A stretch of DNA of 64,000 nucleotides from Ailanthus altissimus (lineage: Eukaryota; Streptophyta; Magnoliopsida; Sapindales; Simaroubaceae): assembly GCA_946807835.1 (NCBI GenBank), contig OX327684.1, positions 17,012,501-17,076,500 on the forward strand, read 5' to 3'. The notes under the pieces are model-generated. The model was given only the letters and a program-made list of their open reading frames with translations. It made no database searches and was not told the DNA's origin. How positions within the stretch are numbered: position 1 is the stretch's first letter; the number at the start of each line of letters is the position of its first letter. A program made the position numbers and the translations under genes. Shown here in pieces: positions 21,786-33,817 of this stretch.

Positions 21786-21989
21786 AACTTATAGAGATTG
21801 TAGTGGGAGGGTGAGTACTAATAGAAGATCACACATAAGTGTCCTTAACTATTTAGCCTAAAAACAAACTTTTTCTAAGGCTATCAATTTCAATTCCATA
21901 ATAGATCGTGCTATACAAGACTATTTGGTGGATTTCCAACATATGTCTCTTCTACCCAAAGTAAAGATATATCCACTAGTAGATTTGAT

Positions 21990-22482
21990 CTAATTAGATT
22001 CAAATATCCAATTAGCATCACTATAACCTTCAATCATAGATTGAAATCTACCATATATAAGTGCATAAGTTTTAGTGCCTATTAAATATTTTACAACTCT
22101 ATCTAAGGCATTCCAATACTTTTTCCCTAGATTTTGAGTATATCTACTCAATCTTTCCACAACATATGCTATATTAAGTATAGTAGTATTCATTAAATAC
22201 ATGAGACTATTAATGATTTGAGCATAACAGTTATGATTGTCACTATATTCTACATTCTTTCGAAGTTTAACACTAGCATTATAAGGTGTTGCCACCGGTT
22301 TACATGCTATGTACCCAAACCTTTCAAGAAACTTCTCTATATAGTACTCTTATAATAAAGTGAGACCATTAAATATTCTTACAATCTTTACCCAAAGTAT
22401 TACATCAACTTCTCCTAAATCTTTCATATAAAATATATTTAATAGAAATCTCTTAGTCTCAATAATCACAATACACGCATAT
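21990..22482 (-). pseudogene. copia RT C-terminal fragment
   Basis: The open piece 22295-21990 has YAQIINSLMYLMN, RLSRYTQNLGKKYWNALDRV and GYSDANWIF, the RT-RNase H junction of copia. It is cut at 22482 by the insertion of a solo LTR. The remaining RT lies right of 25310 and 26665. Confidence 0.82.
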
Positions 22483-25309
22483 TGTAGTAACCACTTATCT
22501 ATAATAAAAAAGAATAAATATTTGTATTTGTATAATATTCATATTTTATTCGTTTGTGGATGATACTTGATTTATGTATTATTATTAGTAGTGTTTGTAT
22601 AGATTAAGGACCTACTATTAGTATTGGGTTTATTTGCAAGACTTTAGATTTATTTTAGGGACTAAATTGTAATACTTTGAAAGTTTTAAAGGTTAATTTG
22701 TAAATACTGAAAGTTAGCCTTTTAGTATAAAAATACACATTTAAAACCTTAATTCACTCATTTTGGTCAAGCCACCTCTTTTAGAGTGAGAAAATATAGA
22801 AAGAAAGGGGAGAGAAAGAGAAGAAGAAGAAGAAAGTTGAAATTTAAGCTTTAAGAGGTATATTATAACCCTTTCTTAATTTTTTGGTGTTAATTTAGTT
22901 AATTCCTTTAAGTTTCGATTCTGAAAATATGTACAATTAAGGATTTGATGTGAATTTTGTAAGATATTGTGAGAATTGATGATGATTTATGTAGATAGCT
23001 TGATAAATTATGATGAATTACAGAATTTCTACTTGATAATCTCTTGATCCGAAAATTTTATAAATTGTTGTGCTTCGATTCTGATTTTGGATTTTGAGTA
23101 TATGAAATTAGACATGTCTAAAATCATTTGACATTTTGAATCGATTGAAAATTCCAGAAATTAAATTTGTAGTGAATTTACCAAAATAACCCTGAAATTT
23201 TAAATTTTTTTTGTGTTAACAGTATGATACAGTGACAAACAATTTTTGATCTATTGAATGATCTTAAACAATTATGAATTTTTAAAATATGATAAACTTA
23301 TATCTAATATGATATATTTAAAATTGAGAATTTAGATCAATGTGGTTAAATTGTTATGATTTTCTAAAGCATCAGCTCATTGCAGTATTTGATTAACATA
23401 TTTTAAAAGTTATAAAATAAAATAGTTTTAAAATACTTTTATATTTATCATAGATTGATATCTGTGTCAAAAGTAATTATATGATAGTTTTATAATTTTT
23501 AGTTAGTATATGATTTTATAAAATTGAGAGATTAAATACTATTCAGTAAATATCTTGATCCTATCAGGTTAAAAGTTTGGATTTGATGGTGTTTATGGAA
23601 TGGATTGTGTAGGAATTATGATATAATATTCATATATAAGAAGGATATATGAGTTAAGAATAATATATTCTGATTTTGGAATAATTGGACATCATTTGAT
23701 GTATAAGAAAATTTTGTTAAGTGTAAGTGGTCAGAATGACAGGTTTTGAGAAACAAAGTAATTAGACCAATTAAATGTGATAAGTGCAATATATGTAATT
23801 TTGTAAGCTATTTAAAATGTTTTGTATGAATGCTGAGACTCATGAAAGGATTAGTCTCCATTGATAGGTTAAGGAGATTTAAGCCTTATAGTAGAAAGTA
23901 CTAAGAGGTAAGTATACTAGACTTTTACTAAAATCACAATAAATATAGTAATTGTTATGTATGATTTTGTAAATGCGCTTAGTAATATATTATGTCAAAG
24001 TATATTTTATTATGAAATGTGAAAGACATGTGTTTATGAATGTGAGCATGGACATACATGACATATATGTGTTTTTGAAAGTGAACTTTCAAAATGAAAT
24101 GTGTTTAACAAAGAAAGCTTTTGAAGTGTAATATGTCCATGAGAAATATTTTGTGTTTTGAGGATGCTTGAACTCACTGTTGACTTAGTAGGCATTTTAT
24201 GTAATTTGTGGAGCCTTTATGTGTGGCATTTCCTTCAGGATTGGTATATGTTATGTGTTTCTATGTAAGGAGGACCTATTGATACCTAAAGGAAGAGTGA
24301 GTCATCACATTCATGTGGTGGAGTATTGGTGCATGTGAGAGGACTCACCGATGATCAGGATAAGGGTTTGGCTCTTATCTTCGAGCATGAGAATTATATA
24401 TGTCTAATTTAAACCTCACTTGTACTCTACCTCCCATACGTTATGTCACCTACCAGTGACATTTGGTTAATTATGTGATATCTGATATGAAAGTCTTACT
24501 AATTAGTAGTTGAGTGATGGTATTCCTATTATATATTTTAAAAGAATGTGTAAGCGCTTACCTGACATGTGATTTGATAAGATTATGATTTTGATTTATT
24601 ACAGAATATCATACACATGCATTGTGTACATATATGTATTTGTATTTTGATAAATGAAAAACTAGTATGCTTACTGAGTTTCGTACTCATTATAGTTTAT
24701 GGTGATTTTAGGTAAATAAGGCACATGTGTGCTTATCGGATTTGGCAAGGCTTCTGCTGTCCCTTGGGTTCCCTAAGTTGTTAGGTTGCTGAGTGTTTCA
24801 TTTGGGGACACGTGGGTTAAGATATTTAATTTGTCTCTATTGAATAAATACTTATGTATTATTTTATTATGTGTAGTTGTATTTGGTTTAAGTTTCACTA
24901 AGTGTGGTTATGGGTTGATTTTAAGTAAGAATTTGTAATGAATATATTCTGGACTTCCGGTAACAAAGTTGCTACTGGTGACATAGCAGAGTGTTAATCT
25001 TTGAGAAAACTCTTCGTATCTCCGGTTTACTAATTGTCCCAATTATAATTTAATTATTATAATTCTGAAAAAAAATTAAAATGAATGTTTAAATATTGTC
25101 AATAAATGTTTATGTTTATATTTTAAATAAGAGACGAACCCGTAAACAAGAATTTAGAAATATACTAGAAACATTAAGATTGTATGTGTGCTAAGGATTC
25201 CTATGTTGAATTAAATTTTAAAATTTTATGTAATATTATTTATAAGTGCACATTATTGAATGAATGTAAATTATTTCGTGTGTCGGATCTTTAGGTCCGG
25301 GGCATAACA
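22483..25309 (+). mobile_element. Long solo LTR, probably Ty3/gypsy (Tekay/Del-like), TSD CATAT
   Basis: Bounded by TGTAGTAACC and GGTCCGGGGCATAACA, with a perfect CATAT on both sides (22478-22482 and 25310-25314). A TATA box (TATAAAAATA, 22726-22735) is followed by a GAAGA-rich transcribed leader. The end style (GGTCCGGGGC..TAACA) and length near 2.8 kb resemble Tekay/Del LTRs. There is no internal coding region, so I read it as a solo LTR left by recombination. A small unrecognised element inside could inflate the length. Confidence 0.78.
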
Positions 25310-25372
25310 CATATCATCTACATATATACATATTATAACATATCTATTAGTATCAAATATTTTATAGTATAC
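25310..25372 (-). pseudogene. Short copia RT remnant between two nested insertions
   Basis: These 63 bases belong to the interrupted copia element by position. They are too short and AT-rich to show a motif. Confidence 0.5.
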
Positions 25373-26664
25373 TGATAGGACGTAATTGCATAAAATAATT
25401 TATCCTCCAAAACTTGATGTTTGTTTAATTTATCCCAATAATTTGACTATTTATACATATTAATGTTGTTTTATATGTTTAAGCACTATTGGAGCAAAAA
25501 TACCGAAAATCGAATGTAAATGAAGTTATTTGAGATGAGAATCCGAGAGGAAACTAAAATGCAAAAAATGTAAGCAGTGCCATGAACAGTACGAGTGAAC
25601 AGTAATATTGCTACATCGCATAAATAGTGCAGCCCGTGGCATTGAATCCGAATGTTGCGGCACTGGATACTAGGCATTAATTAAGGGTAATTTTGTCCTA
25701 TTTTTGCAATCCTAAACCTATGTAAACGCCCGTTATTGAGCCAAGGAGTGATTGAATAGTAAAGAGCATGAAATTAACACTTCATTTGGGTCTTAGAAGT
25801 AAGAATCAACATCAACAAGAAGAAATTCTGCATTTTGGAAGAAGAAAATCACTATTGTATTAAGGGAAATTTTCTATTCTCTTCAATTTCACATTTGTTG
25901 TTGATTCTAGTATGTATAATGATGTTGCTAGATGCTCTGAACTTATGTTTTTATTATGAACTAAGTTTTATTGCTAGGATTACAATGTGAACTCAATATG
26001 TAGCTTGGATTGATTATTTTCTCTTATTTATCATATTGGTATTGAATTATTTAATTTGTTCTATGTATAATGCTTCTAATTACATGACAATAGATTAGAT
26101 TGATTTGGGAACTTTAATGAACGTAGAAAAGGGAATTTTGTGTTGGCCATAAATAAATTGATGTATGATCATTGTGTAAAAGTATGAGTTCCATATGAGA
26201 TAGGAATATACTCATATGGCATTTAGGACCATTTAGAGAGCTTGAACGTAATGAATCTTATTTCAATTTGAGTATCATAGGAATATTGATAATTGATTGA
26301 ATGAGATATACTCACTTGACCATCAGAAGAGACTTGAAATGATATTAAAGTTCTTGGTTAACATTCATATTGATAGTTCTAAGGGGCGTAATTGAATTCA
26401 AGTGAAGTATTGAAGGATTATTGTAATCCTAGGCATTTGAGTATTGGTGCTATCACGTATGTTCTTTTTGCTCAATTTTTGTAATTATTCTTTTTGTTTA
26501 GTTAGTTTAGATATCAAAACCATTAAATTGTCAATAGCTTGAATAAGAATAGGAGGACACAATTTTAGTACTTAGCAAGTAGTAATAACAATTCCTCGTG
26601 GGATCGATATTCTACTCATCATATATTTCTTGTTGCGATAACGTATACTTGCGTTAGTTTATAT
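25373..26664 (+). mobile_element. Second solo LTR, probably Ty3/gypsy Athila/TAT-like
   Basis: Begins TGATAGGACGTAATTGCAT, a usual start for this group. Near the end it has AATTCCTCGTGGGATCGATAT, the phrase found just before the end of Athila/TAT LTRs. TATAC occurs on both sides (25368-25372 and 26665-26669) as a possible target duplication, though the LTR would then end in AT, not CA. It carries GC-rich phrases (GCAGTGCC, TTGCGGCACTGG) at 25575-25670. An open minus-strand frame at 25486-25677 is not supported as a gene. Confidence 0.6.
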
Positions 26665-26669
26665 TATAC

Positions 26670-27360
26670 AAAATACACTATATATACACACTTATTGGAA
26701 TCATTTATCGTAAAAGTATTTGATACTAGAACATTGTCAAATTTTTTATGCCACTATTTAGTGCTTATTTCAAGCTATATAAAGACTTGACCAACTTACA
26801 TACTTTAAGCTTAGTTCCAATACCAATACAACCTTCTGATTGTTCCATGTAAATTTTCTCTTTTAAATCACCATTTAAAAAAGTGGTCTTTATATCAATC
26901 TAGTGTATGAATAAATCATATATTGTAGTCAATGTAATTAGAATTATATTTGATGTAATTCTAGTTATAGAAAAATAAGTATAAAAGTAATTTAAATCTT
27001 TATTTCAAGTGAACCCTTTGGTACCAATCTTGCCTTATACTTCTCAATAGTTTCATCAGCTTTCATCTTCTTTTTGAAGATCTATTTACAACCAATGGGC
27101 TTAGAACCTTAAGGTAAATCAACTAATTCCAATACATGATTACTTATGATAGAGTTGATTTTATTATTTATTGCTTCAATAAATAAAAGAGCATCACGAG
27201 AAGTCATAACCTCACTAAAAGTCTTAGGGTCATCTTCCACAAGAAAAACATAAAAATCATTACCAAAACTAGTAGTCTTCCTCATTATTTTACTTCTCTT
27301 AAATTCATTGTTAGAGCTTTCCAAAGGATTTACACTAACCTTTACATGAGTCATAGTTTT
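26670..27360 (-). pseudogene. copia RT N-terminal fragment
   Basis: The open piece 27354-27109 includes DDPKTFSEVMTSRDALLFIEAI and a LELVDLP phrase, the N-terminal entry of copia RT. Broken frames down to 26670 continue it (text for KPIGCKWIFKKK is visible near 27110-27060 in decayed form). It is interrupted at about 26665 by a solo LTR. Confidence 0.8.
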
Positions 27361-28300
27361 ATCAACATTGACTTTTTTAGAAAAGATAGACTAAAAAAAC
27401 TCAATATTTTTAGATTTTATTTTATTGTTTGCATCAAACAACCCCATGGTATCCTTTAATACCAAGAATTTATATGCAATATTATTTTGGGCATAACCTA
27501 TGAACATATAATCAATTGTCTTAGGTCTCATCCTTTTTCTTTTAGGATTAAGAATAAGAACTTTTGCAAGACACCCTCATACTTTGAGATATGAAAGATT
27601 AAGAGTATGACATTTCTATAACTCATAGGGTGTATTTTTGTTTTCTTATAGGGAATTTTATTTTGTATATGGAAAGAAGTCAATATTGCTTCCCCTCATA
27701 AGTTTATAGGTGGCCTAGAATTAAATAATAAATAATTCATCATTTTATTTAAAATTATATTTTTCCTTTAAAGTTTTATTTTTTCTTTCAGCCACTTTAT
27801 TAGATTCTGGTAAGTATGGTGGTGTAACTTCATAAATAAGTCAATTATTCTCACAATAGGAACTAAATAAGTTAGACACATACTCTTCTCTCCCTATTTA
27901 TTCTTAATCTCTTAATTTTTCTACCAAATTGATTTTTAACTTCTTGTTTGTAGATTAAGAACTTATCATAAGACTCATATTTATTTCTTAACAAATATAC
28001 CTTAGTATATTTTGAGAAATCGTCAATAAAATTTATGTAAAATCTTTTCTCCCTCTAATCATGATATCTTTAAAATCTCTTAAGTCACTATGAATTAAAT
28101 CAAGCAACTCGGTTTCTCTAAGAGTTATAGGTTTATAACTTTTCTTAGTAGACTTTCCTTCCACACATACATCACATTGATGCATTTCCTCTAAGCTCAT
28201 ATTAGATAGTAAACAAACTCTTTTTATCTTTCTTAAATAAAGATAATTCAAATGGCCTAGTCTATCATGTCATAAATTGAAAGACTCAACAATCTAAGTA
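27361..28300 (-). pseudogene. copia integrase remnant
   Basis: The open piece 28251-28033 shows MSLEEMHQCDVCVEGKSTKKS, then LLDLIHSDLRDF, the start of the integrase core with the zinc-binding C-x2-C and the first catalytic region. Decayed core and C-terminal text follows to 27400. Integrase would join element DNA to the genome. This copy is dead. Confidence 0.82.
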
Positions 28301-28350
28301 GAAGAAACATCTTTATTCATTAAAACATCAAGTACATTGAGTTTGAACAA

Positions 28351-29500
28351 TTAATTGGAAGAATATTTATTTCTAATGAATGTCCTATCCTTGACCATTA
28401 TAATGTTATCCCATTTAAATGAGACTTTTACATTTGCTTTCTTTAACATAAACATGAAAATAACATTGTTTCTAATATTAGGCACATAGAGAATATTATT
28501 CAATATAAGAGTCATTTTCGAAGTAAGTTTAAGGAGAACCTTTCTTTTCCCCACTACTAGTGAAGAATGAGAATCACTAAGATATACTTGCTCATCTCCA
28601 TCATTTATAGAAACATACTCATGAAAAAGCAATCTTGTCTCTACATATATATCTTATGGCTCTAGAGTCAATTACTCATTCATTGTTGCCACTTACCACC
28701 ATATTCACCTGTGAAACAACTAATATAACAATAACATCTTCTCCCACAACCAAGTTAGCTTTGGGAGTTTTCTTGTTTCCTTTATTTTTCCTATGTTTAT
28801 ATTGATAAGCAAAATGACCACCCTTTCTATAAGCATAACACTTACCCCTTTATCTTAAATAATGTTTTATTCTTCTTAAAATGAGTGTTACTTATGGAAT
28901 CTTGATGTTTTTTATCATGATTATCATACTCTACTAAATTGGCTTTAGAAACTAATTGTTTGACCTTTTCTAAGTTCTCTCTTTAGCGATTTTTTTTTTC
29001 TATTCTAATGTACACAAAAGAATCTTCCAAAGTTAAATTCCTCCTTTTATGTTTATTACGTTTCTTATAATTCTTCTAGGATTAAAGCAACTTTTCAATT
29101 AAATAACTAATAATAAAAAGTTCAGGGAGAATAATATTTTCATTCTTCAAATCATTTAGTAAGAGATGAAAACCATGAATCTGTGTAGTGACTTTTTTTT
29201 TCTCAAACATTTTCATTCTTAAGCCGTGCTCATAATTCATGTGCATCATTATATATGAAATATACATCATAAAATTTATTTGATAATATGTGTAGAATTA
29301 TGTTATAGCATACCTTGTTTTTCCTACTTCATTTGGGGAACTCCTCCTTGTAGTTTTCTATAGTAGTCTTAGGAGGAGTGGTGAAAAATTGAGTTAGACG
29401 CATCACATCAAAGTATCAAACATCTGGTATTGTCATCTTTTAAAATGCTTCCCATCGAAGAGTGTGATCCTTGTAGCCTTTGAAAGAGATTTGACAATAG
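28351..29500 (-). pseudogene. copia gag and protease remnant
   Basis: Near 28850-28800 the minus strand gives CYAYRKGGHFAYQYKHRK, a CCHC zinc knuckle with two cysteines changed to tyrosine. The piece 28632-28351 (YLSDSHSSLVVGKRKV, NILYVPNIRNNVI) is the protease/pre-integrase region. The piece 29270-29082 is gag-like. Stops and shifts separate them. Confidence 0.72.
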
Positions 29501-29560
29501 CTAAGAACGATGAATCACTTTGTAGCATCCATGTATATATGTGTAGAGATAGTTTAAGAT

Positions 29561-30135
29561 TGTTGTAAAATGTGTTTTGTAAGTGGGATATTACACAAGG
29601 ATGCAAACTTGAATGAAAAATGTCAAGACGTGCTTAGCACCATCCTTAAACTATTTCTACCTCTACTAATGATGATAATCAAATGTGAAAATGAATTAAA
29701 TGGTAGGATAGTTTCAAGATTCAATTGCTTATGAGAAAGTATAATGATGTACACTAAATACTTTCCTTAGATAACAAGCGTTAACTTTAAAAGGGTTGTT
29801 AAGAGAGAAAATGAGAATCAAATGATAAGAAGAGTTGTTAATTCTTTTATTCAAATAATCCTATAGTGTTTATAGAGTTATAGGTGTTCATTTGAAGAGA
29901 CAACACATTTTTTAAGGTTTATATTAATTAAAAGGGGTAGGTGACTCTCCAAAGAGTCATCTTTCCAACTCTAGGTGCACTTAGGGCCAACGCCGTGGTG
30001 CCCATTTTCAGCGCTCAAACCTCTTACAGTTAAGATGCTTCCCCTTCGACCTCCTTCTCTTATTGTCTCTGTCTCTTTATTTTAACGCTTGATTTTATAT
30101 TTAATTTATTTAAAATACACTCTCAAATATCAATA
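29561..30135 (-). mobile_element. Right LTR (5' LTR) of the copia element at 20389-30135
   Basis: Starts TGTTGTAAAATGTG and ends AAATATCAATA. It pairs with 20389-20988 and shows a decayed GC cassette (ACGCCGTGGTGCCC, CAGCGCT) near 29998-30025. Confidence 0.8.
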
Positions 30136-31117
30136 AATATGAAACGAGGTATAAATCAAGTGAAAATTGGAGAGATTGTTTTATGTATAAGGAATTATTT
30201 GGTTTTAAACTATATATACACATCTCTTACTTTTGGTTCCAACTCCAGTATTAAGCCAAAAAAAAAAAAATAGTCAACAAAAAATGATATATGTTATTGT
30301 ATGTAAAACCAACAAGCAAGCCCGTGTAAGGGAGAAGATTCATTGAAAATTCAACGAAAGTCTCGGGCTTTCAGCCAGCGGTTCTTGCTCCATCTCATGT
30401 CTCCTGATTTGAATTGTATGATATAAAGTTAAAAACTTTTGACCGAATGTGTGAATGAGAATAAAGATTAGAATTTAGTTTTTTTTTTTAATTCACAGCA
30501 AGAGAGAAGAGGCGAGGCAATATTCTAATCATTGCAAAAGGTTTATTGTAGAACCAATAACAAAATCCCACGTTGCTTACTGATTTACAAAGTAAAAAGC
30601 TGTCGGCCGTGAGCTGGGGAATTGAATTAATTAAGCAGGTTGACGAAGACCTTTTTTCTTTTTCTTTTTTTGTTTTTGGAAATAGGTTGACGTAGACCTC
30701 GAGTCAACAATGTCAACCTTTTGTTCACACAAAAAGAAAAAAAAAATCAATCTGAATTTTAATTGAGCAAATTGTGTGAAAAGTAATGATGATGATATTT
30801 ATTAGTCATAATAAGATAGTTTCGTTTGCCAATTGTATAGTTTTTAAAGTACGTTTACATATAGTTTCATAAAAATCAATATTTCGTTGATTAAAATTTC
30901 TTCATATTTAAAATATGGATGACTTTATACATTCATTATTGTCTATTGTTTTACCTACGTTAAGAGAGTAAATAATAAAATACGGTAAATAACAAAAAAA
31001 AAAGTGATAATTTCTCATTATTTATATATGATATTTTTTTACAGTTGGCAAGCTTGTTGGAGATTTCAAATGCTTAAGAGTTGATGGGGAAAAGTGCTGG
31101 CACGTTCGAAGGGGGTT
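30136..31117. other. Unassigned host-like stretch
   Basis: No supported gene. It contains simple A/T runs, a few GC-richer phrases (30330-30400 and 30600-30720) and no recognised element ends. By order it lies where the second copy of the duplicated segment begins. Confidence 0.45.
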
Positions 31118-31187
31118 AAGTTACCCGGGTTACTTGTGAAAAATCTTCTCCTGGACGCTGCCTGTGCCATGTATAATTAAGCAATTT
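31118..31187. repeat. Duplicated host block B1 (paralogous to 5109-5217)
   Basis: AAGTTACCCGGGTTACTTG, GCTGCCTGTG and ATAATTAAGCAATTT match block A1, minus the 15-bp tandem repeat. The match to A1 stops exactly where the viral terminal repeat begins. Confidence 0.8.
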
Positions 31188-31400
31188 TGTAAGAGGCCAG
31201 AATCACTTCTATTTCTGTATGAAAAGGCTAGATTAGGTTAGAACCGCCGTAAGTCCCGCCGAGGCAAGGAGGTCGTTAGGGCAACAGGTTTACGCTTGAT
31301 CTTTGACCTTGTTCCCAGAACTTTCTTTCTTTAGAAGAGGCCTACCCGGGCTTGTGATCAGTGCATACCTCAAGGGTTAGCCCGTTCTCCTTTCAAATTG
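31188..31400 (+). repeat. 5' terminal repeat of the caulimovirid integrant
   Basis: Direct repeat of 47536-47748, 213 bp each, with about 11 differences, all transitions (about 5%). It starts TGTAAGAGG and ends CAAATTG, where the primer binding site begins. It is most simply the viral leader segment between the plus-strand and minus-strand priming sites, present twice because the integrated molecule was terminally redundant. Confidence 0.88.
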
Positions 31401-31413
31401 GTATTAGAGCCCA
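31399..31413 (+). other. tRNA-Met primer binding site of the caulimovirid
   Basis: TGGTATTAGAGCCCA matches the plant initiator-tRNA-Met site TGGTATCAGAGCC with one change. It overlaps the end of the 5' terminal repeat and lies about 55 bases before the first ATG. Minus-strand DNA synthesis starts here in this family. Confidence 0.85.
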
Positions 31414-31465
31414 ATTCATTTTTCTTTTTTTGTCAGGGTGTATAGAGAATTCTAGATCATAAGAA

Positions 31466-32332
31466 ATGGAATCCTCATCCTCTTCTCCTATTCCTCTACC
31501 TACTCTATCTACTTCATCCTCTACTCTTATTTCTTCTCCATCTCTCAAATCCACAGATGCATCCAAAATAGATCACTTGTACGAAATAACTTACCTACCT
31601 GAAGAATCCAAAATCCTTGTTACAGATCTCCCCATAATCAACCCATACAGTGCTTTTCTCAAACTCCAAAAATCCATGTCTACCACCATAAAACATCTTG
31701 TTACTCCATCCAAACCCAAATCCAAGGAATATGTTCAAGCCACCCGGTTCGATCATTGTTTCCTTCCAGCCACAACAGAAGAACAGCTGGTTCATCTTCA
31801 GTTTTCAACAGATCTTATCCCTCAATGGCTAAGGCAAGGATACACTCATCTCCACTTTGGAGCAGTAAGATTTGCTTTAACCTTTCATGGCAGAAAAGGC
31901 CTTGAGACTGTAGGAAGGATAGCCTTACTTGATACGAGATTTTCAACCTATAAAGAAGCATGTATTGGCACAATTCAGACCACTCTTAATGCAGGAACAA
32001 TGTTAATCACACTATACCCAAACTTTTGCATGCCAATATCTGACCCAAGTCTTACCTCAGCCCTAAAAGCCCAAATCCAGATCACAGGAGCAGTTCCAGA
32101 AACAGAAACATACATGGCTACTCTACACTATCAAATGGTGTACCGAGTCCAAAACCATGCTCTTGACTTTGGAATCCCTCATTCAAAGCAAGATGCTTTA
32201 CTCATCTCTGTTGACTCCACTAAAGTCCCATCCTGTACATATGTTCCCAGACAGTTGTCAAATGAAGAACTTGTCAACCTTTTGCCAAACACTTGGATCA
32301 CCAAGTATGAACAAAACCACAAACAAAGCTAA
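31466..32332 (+). pseudogene. Movement-protein domain of the broken caulimovirid polyprotein
   Basis: An open stretch of 288 codons starts at the first ATG after the primer site. After a Ser/Pro-rich N-terminus it shows the 30K-superfamily core: a conserved hydrophobic block ending in the key aspartate (LLDTRF, about residue 155), followed by YPNFCMPISDP and MVYRVQNHALD. Such proteins move virus between plant cells through plasmodesmata. The TAA at 32330-32332 is premature: the same frame continues toward the coat region. Confidence 0.88.
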
Positions 32333-33817
32333 ACACCAAAATCCCTACAATCAACCAGACACAACTTCTTTCAAAGAAGGGATGGCTAAACCAAAATAAG
32401 CTTTGAAAAACCCGGTCCATCTGCACCACCCAGTCCTTTTCCCACACAGTTTATGGTCCAGCCAAGTAAACTAAAAAATAAATCAGGAGATTTGCCAACA
32501 GTCGCTTTTAACTCTGAAGGAAACCCTATTTTTTCTTTCAAAGATCCCGATGGTCATTGTTATTGGGACATTGACTGTCAGTGTCCTTCATGTCAATCAG
32601 ACCCCTTTTCTGATGATGAAAACTTTGAAAAAAGGAAAAGAAAAGGTCAAAAGAAGAAAACCTCTCAACAAATCTTAAAAGAAAGATATGATGATGGTAA
32701 CCCTGATATTAGTCTTCTTGGCGAACCCTCTGGTAAGTTTGACTACTACGTCACTTACTCAACACCAAAACCAAAGCCACTACCAAAGTCTTTTCAACCC
32801 TGTCACAAGCTAAAACCATTTCCCAAAAATAAACCAACACCACCCTCAGTACCAATACCAGCTTACATGTTTACCCTAACAGACTTTCCTCCATTAACTC
32901 CCCAAACCAAACTAGAAGAAAATACTTTCCAACAGTGGAAAGTAAAACAGCCAAATATTCGAAAACCAGATGGCTCTTATGAGCAGATCAGCCCAGCTGA
33001 AGCAGTATTGAATTGGCAATCAGAAAATGCTGTTGTACAAAACCAAGTTCTAAAACGATTTGACGAATCCCAACAACGGATTGAAGCTAAAGTTGACACA
33101 GGCTTCAGCACTCACACAACCATTCTTGAAAAACTTTGGCTTGAAATCAAAACTCTCCATGAATACATTTGTGAGCTTATCAGACAAGGTTTTCCTTTTG
33201 CAGAACAAGAAAAAAGGATAAATCATCTCAAGATCCAGTTACAAAGTCTTGAGAATGAATTTGTTCAACCATGGAAGCCTACAGACACTCTTCCCAAGAT
33301 GTCACAATCTTTCGGCACCAGTTCTTTCTCCATCTTTGACGACAACTCCAAGCTTATCCCAAAGAAAAAGACAAAATAACATACCCGAAGACATGCCAGC
33401 ACAAGTCGTGAAGAACCAGTTCCAAAATCCAGTACAGAGTCAATAAACCCAATCACTTCCTTCACAACAGAACCAATAATTCCACAGATAAGACTTTCAA
33501 AAGTCTCTATGCCATCTATGGCCCCACCGATGCCACAAATATTTTCACCAGCCTCTAAAGCCCAATTCATGACTTTAAACCAAAAGTCACCAACTTTCTC
33601 TATTCTCAGTCATCTAACCATAACTATGTCCTCACCAAACTCTCTTTCTGACTCAGAGTCAGTTACCCAGCCTCAATTCATGAACACTCCTGTGGACCCA
33701 CAACCATCATATCCTCAAACAGAAGAATATGGTTCATCTTCTATGGATGAAACATACTCTATTCCCCGGACTCAACCAACAAGACTTGCAGAACACTCAT
33801 CTGAAAAGAAACATTAG
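32333..33817 (+). pseudogene. Caulimovirid polyprotein, region between movement and coat domains
   Basis: Same frame as the movement domain. The main open piece (32453-33379, 308 codons) has a small Cys cluster (DCQCPSCQ), a basic KRKRKGQKKK stretch, a Pro-rich part and a likely coiled coil (LKIQLQSLENEF). The piece 33509-33817 is Ser/Pro/Thr-rich and looks disordered. In-frame stops fall at about 32388-32390, 33377-33379 and 33815-33817. No enzyme motif is visible. A role linking particle proteins is a guess. Confidence 0.75.

Larger units (their letters stand above)
20389..30135 (-). mobile_element. Ty1/copia retrotransposon with two nested solo LTRs
   Basis: Direct LTRs at 20389-20988 and 29561-30135 flank a minus-strand copia reading order: gag near 29500-28800, protease and integrase 28650-27400, RT and RNase H 27350-21528. 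The polypurine tract is at 20989-20999 (minus ATGTGGAGGAT). Flanks AGTAT (20384-20388) and AATAT (30136-30140) are a likely 5-bp target duplication with one change. RT is split by two later insertions (22483-25309 and 25373-26664). I could not find a standard primer binding site next to the right LTR. Confidence 0.85.

Noticed and set aside
31188..31395. Viral terminal repeats as true LTRs (TG...CA ends, AATTT/AATTG as target duplication)
   Set aside because: No integrase is encoded, the AATTG after the right repeat equals the sequence after the left one, and the empty-site comparison shows a deletion. Not fully excluded.
33265..33570. Minus-strand frame of 101 codons (also 31595-31795, 34696-34944)
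   Set aside because: Antisense to the viral polyprotein with no domain.
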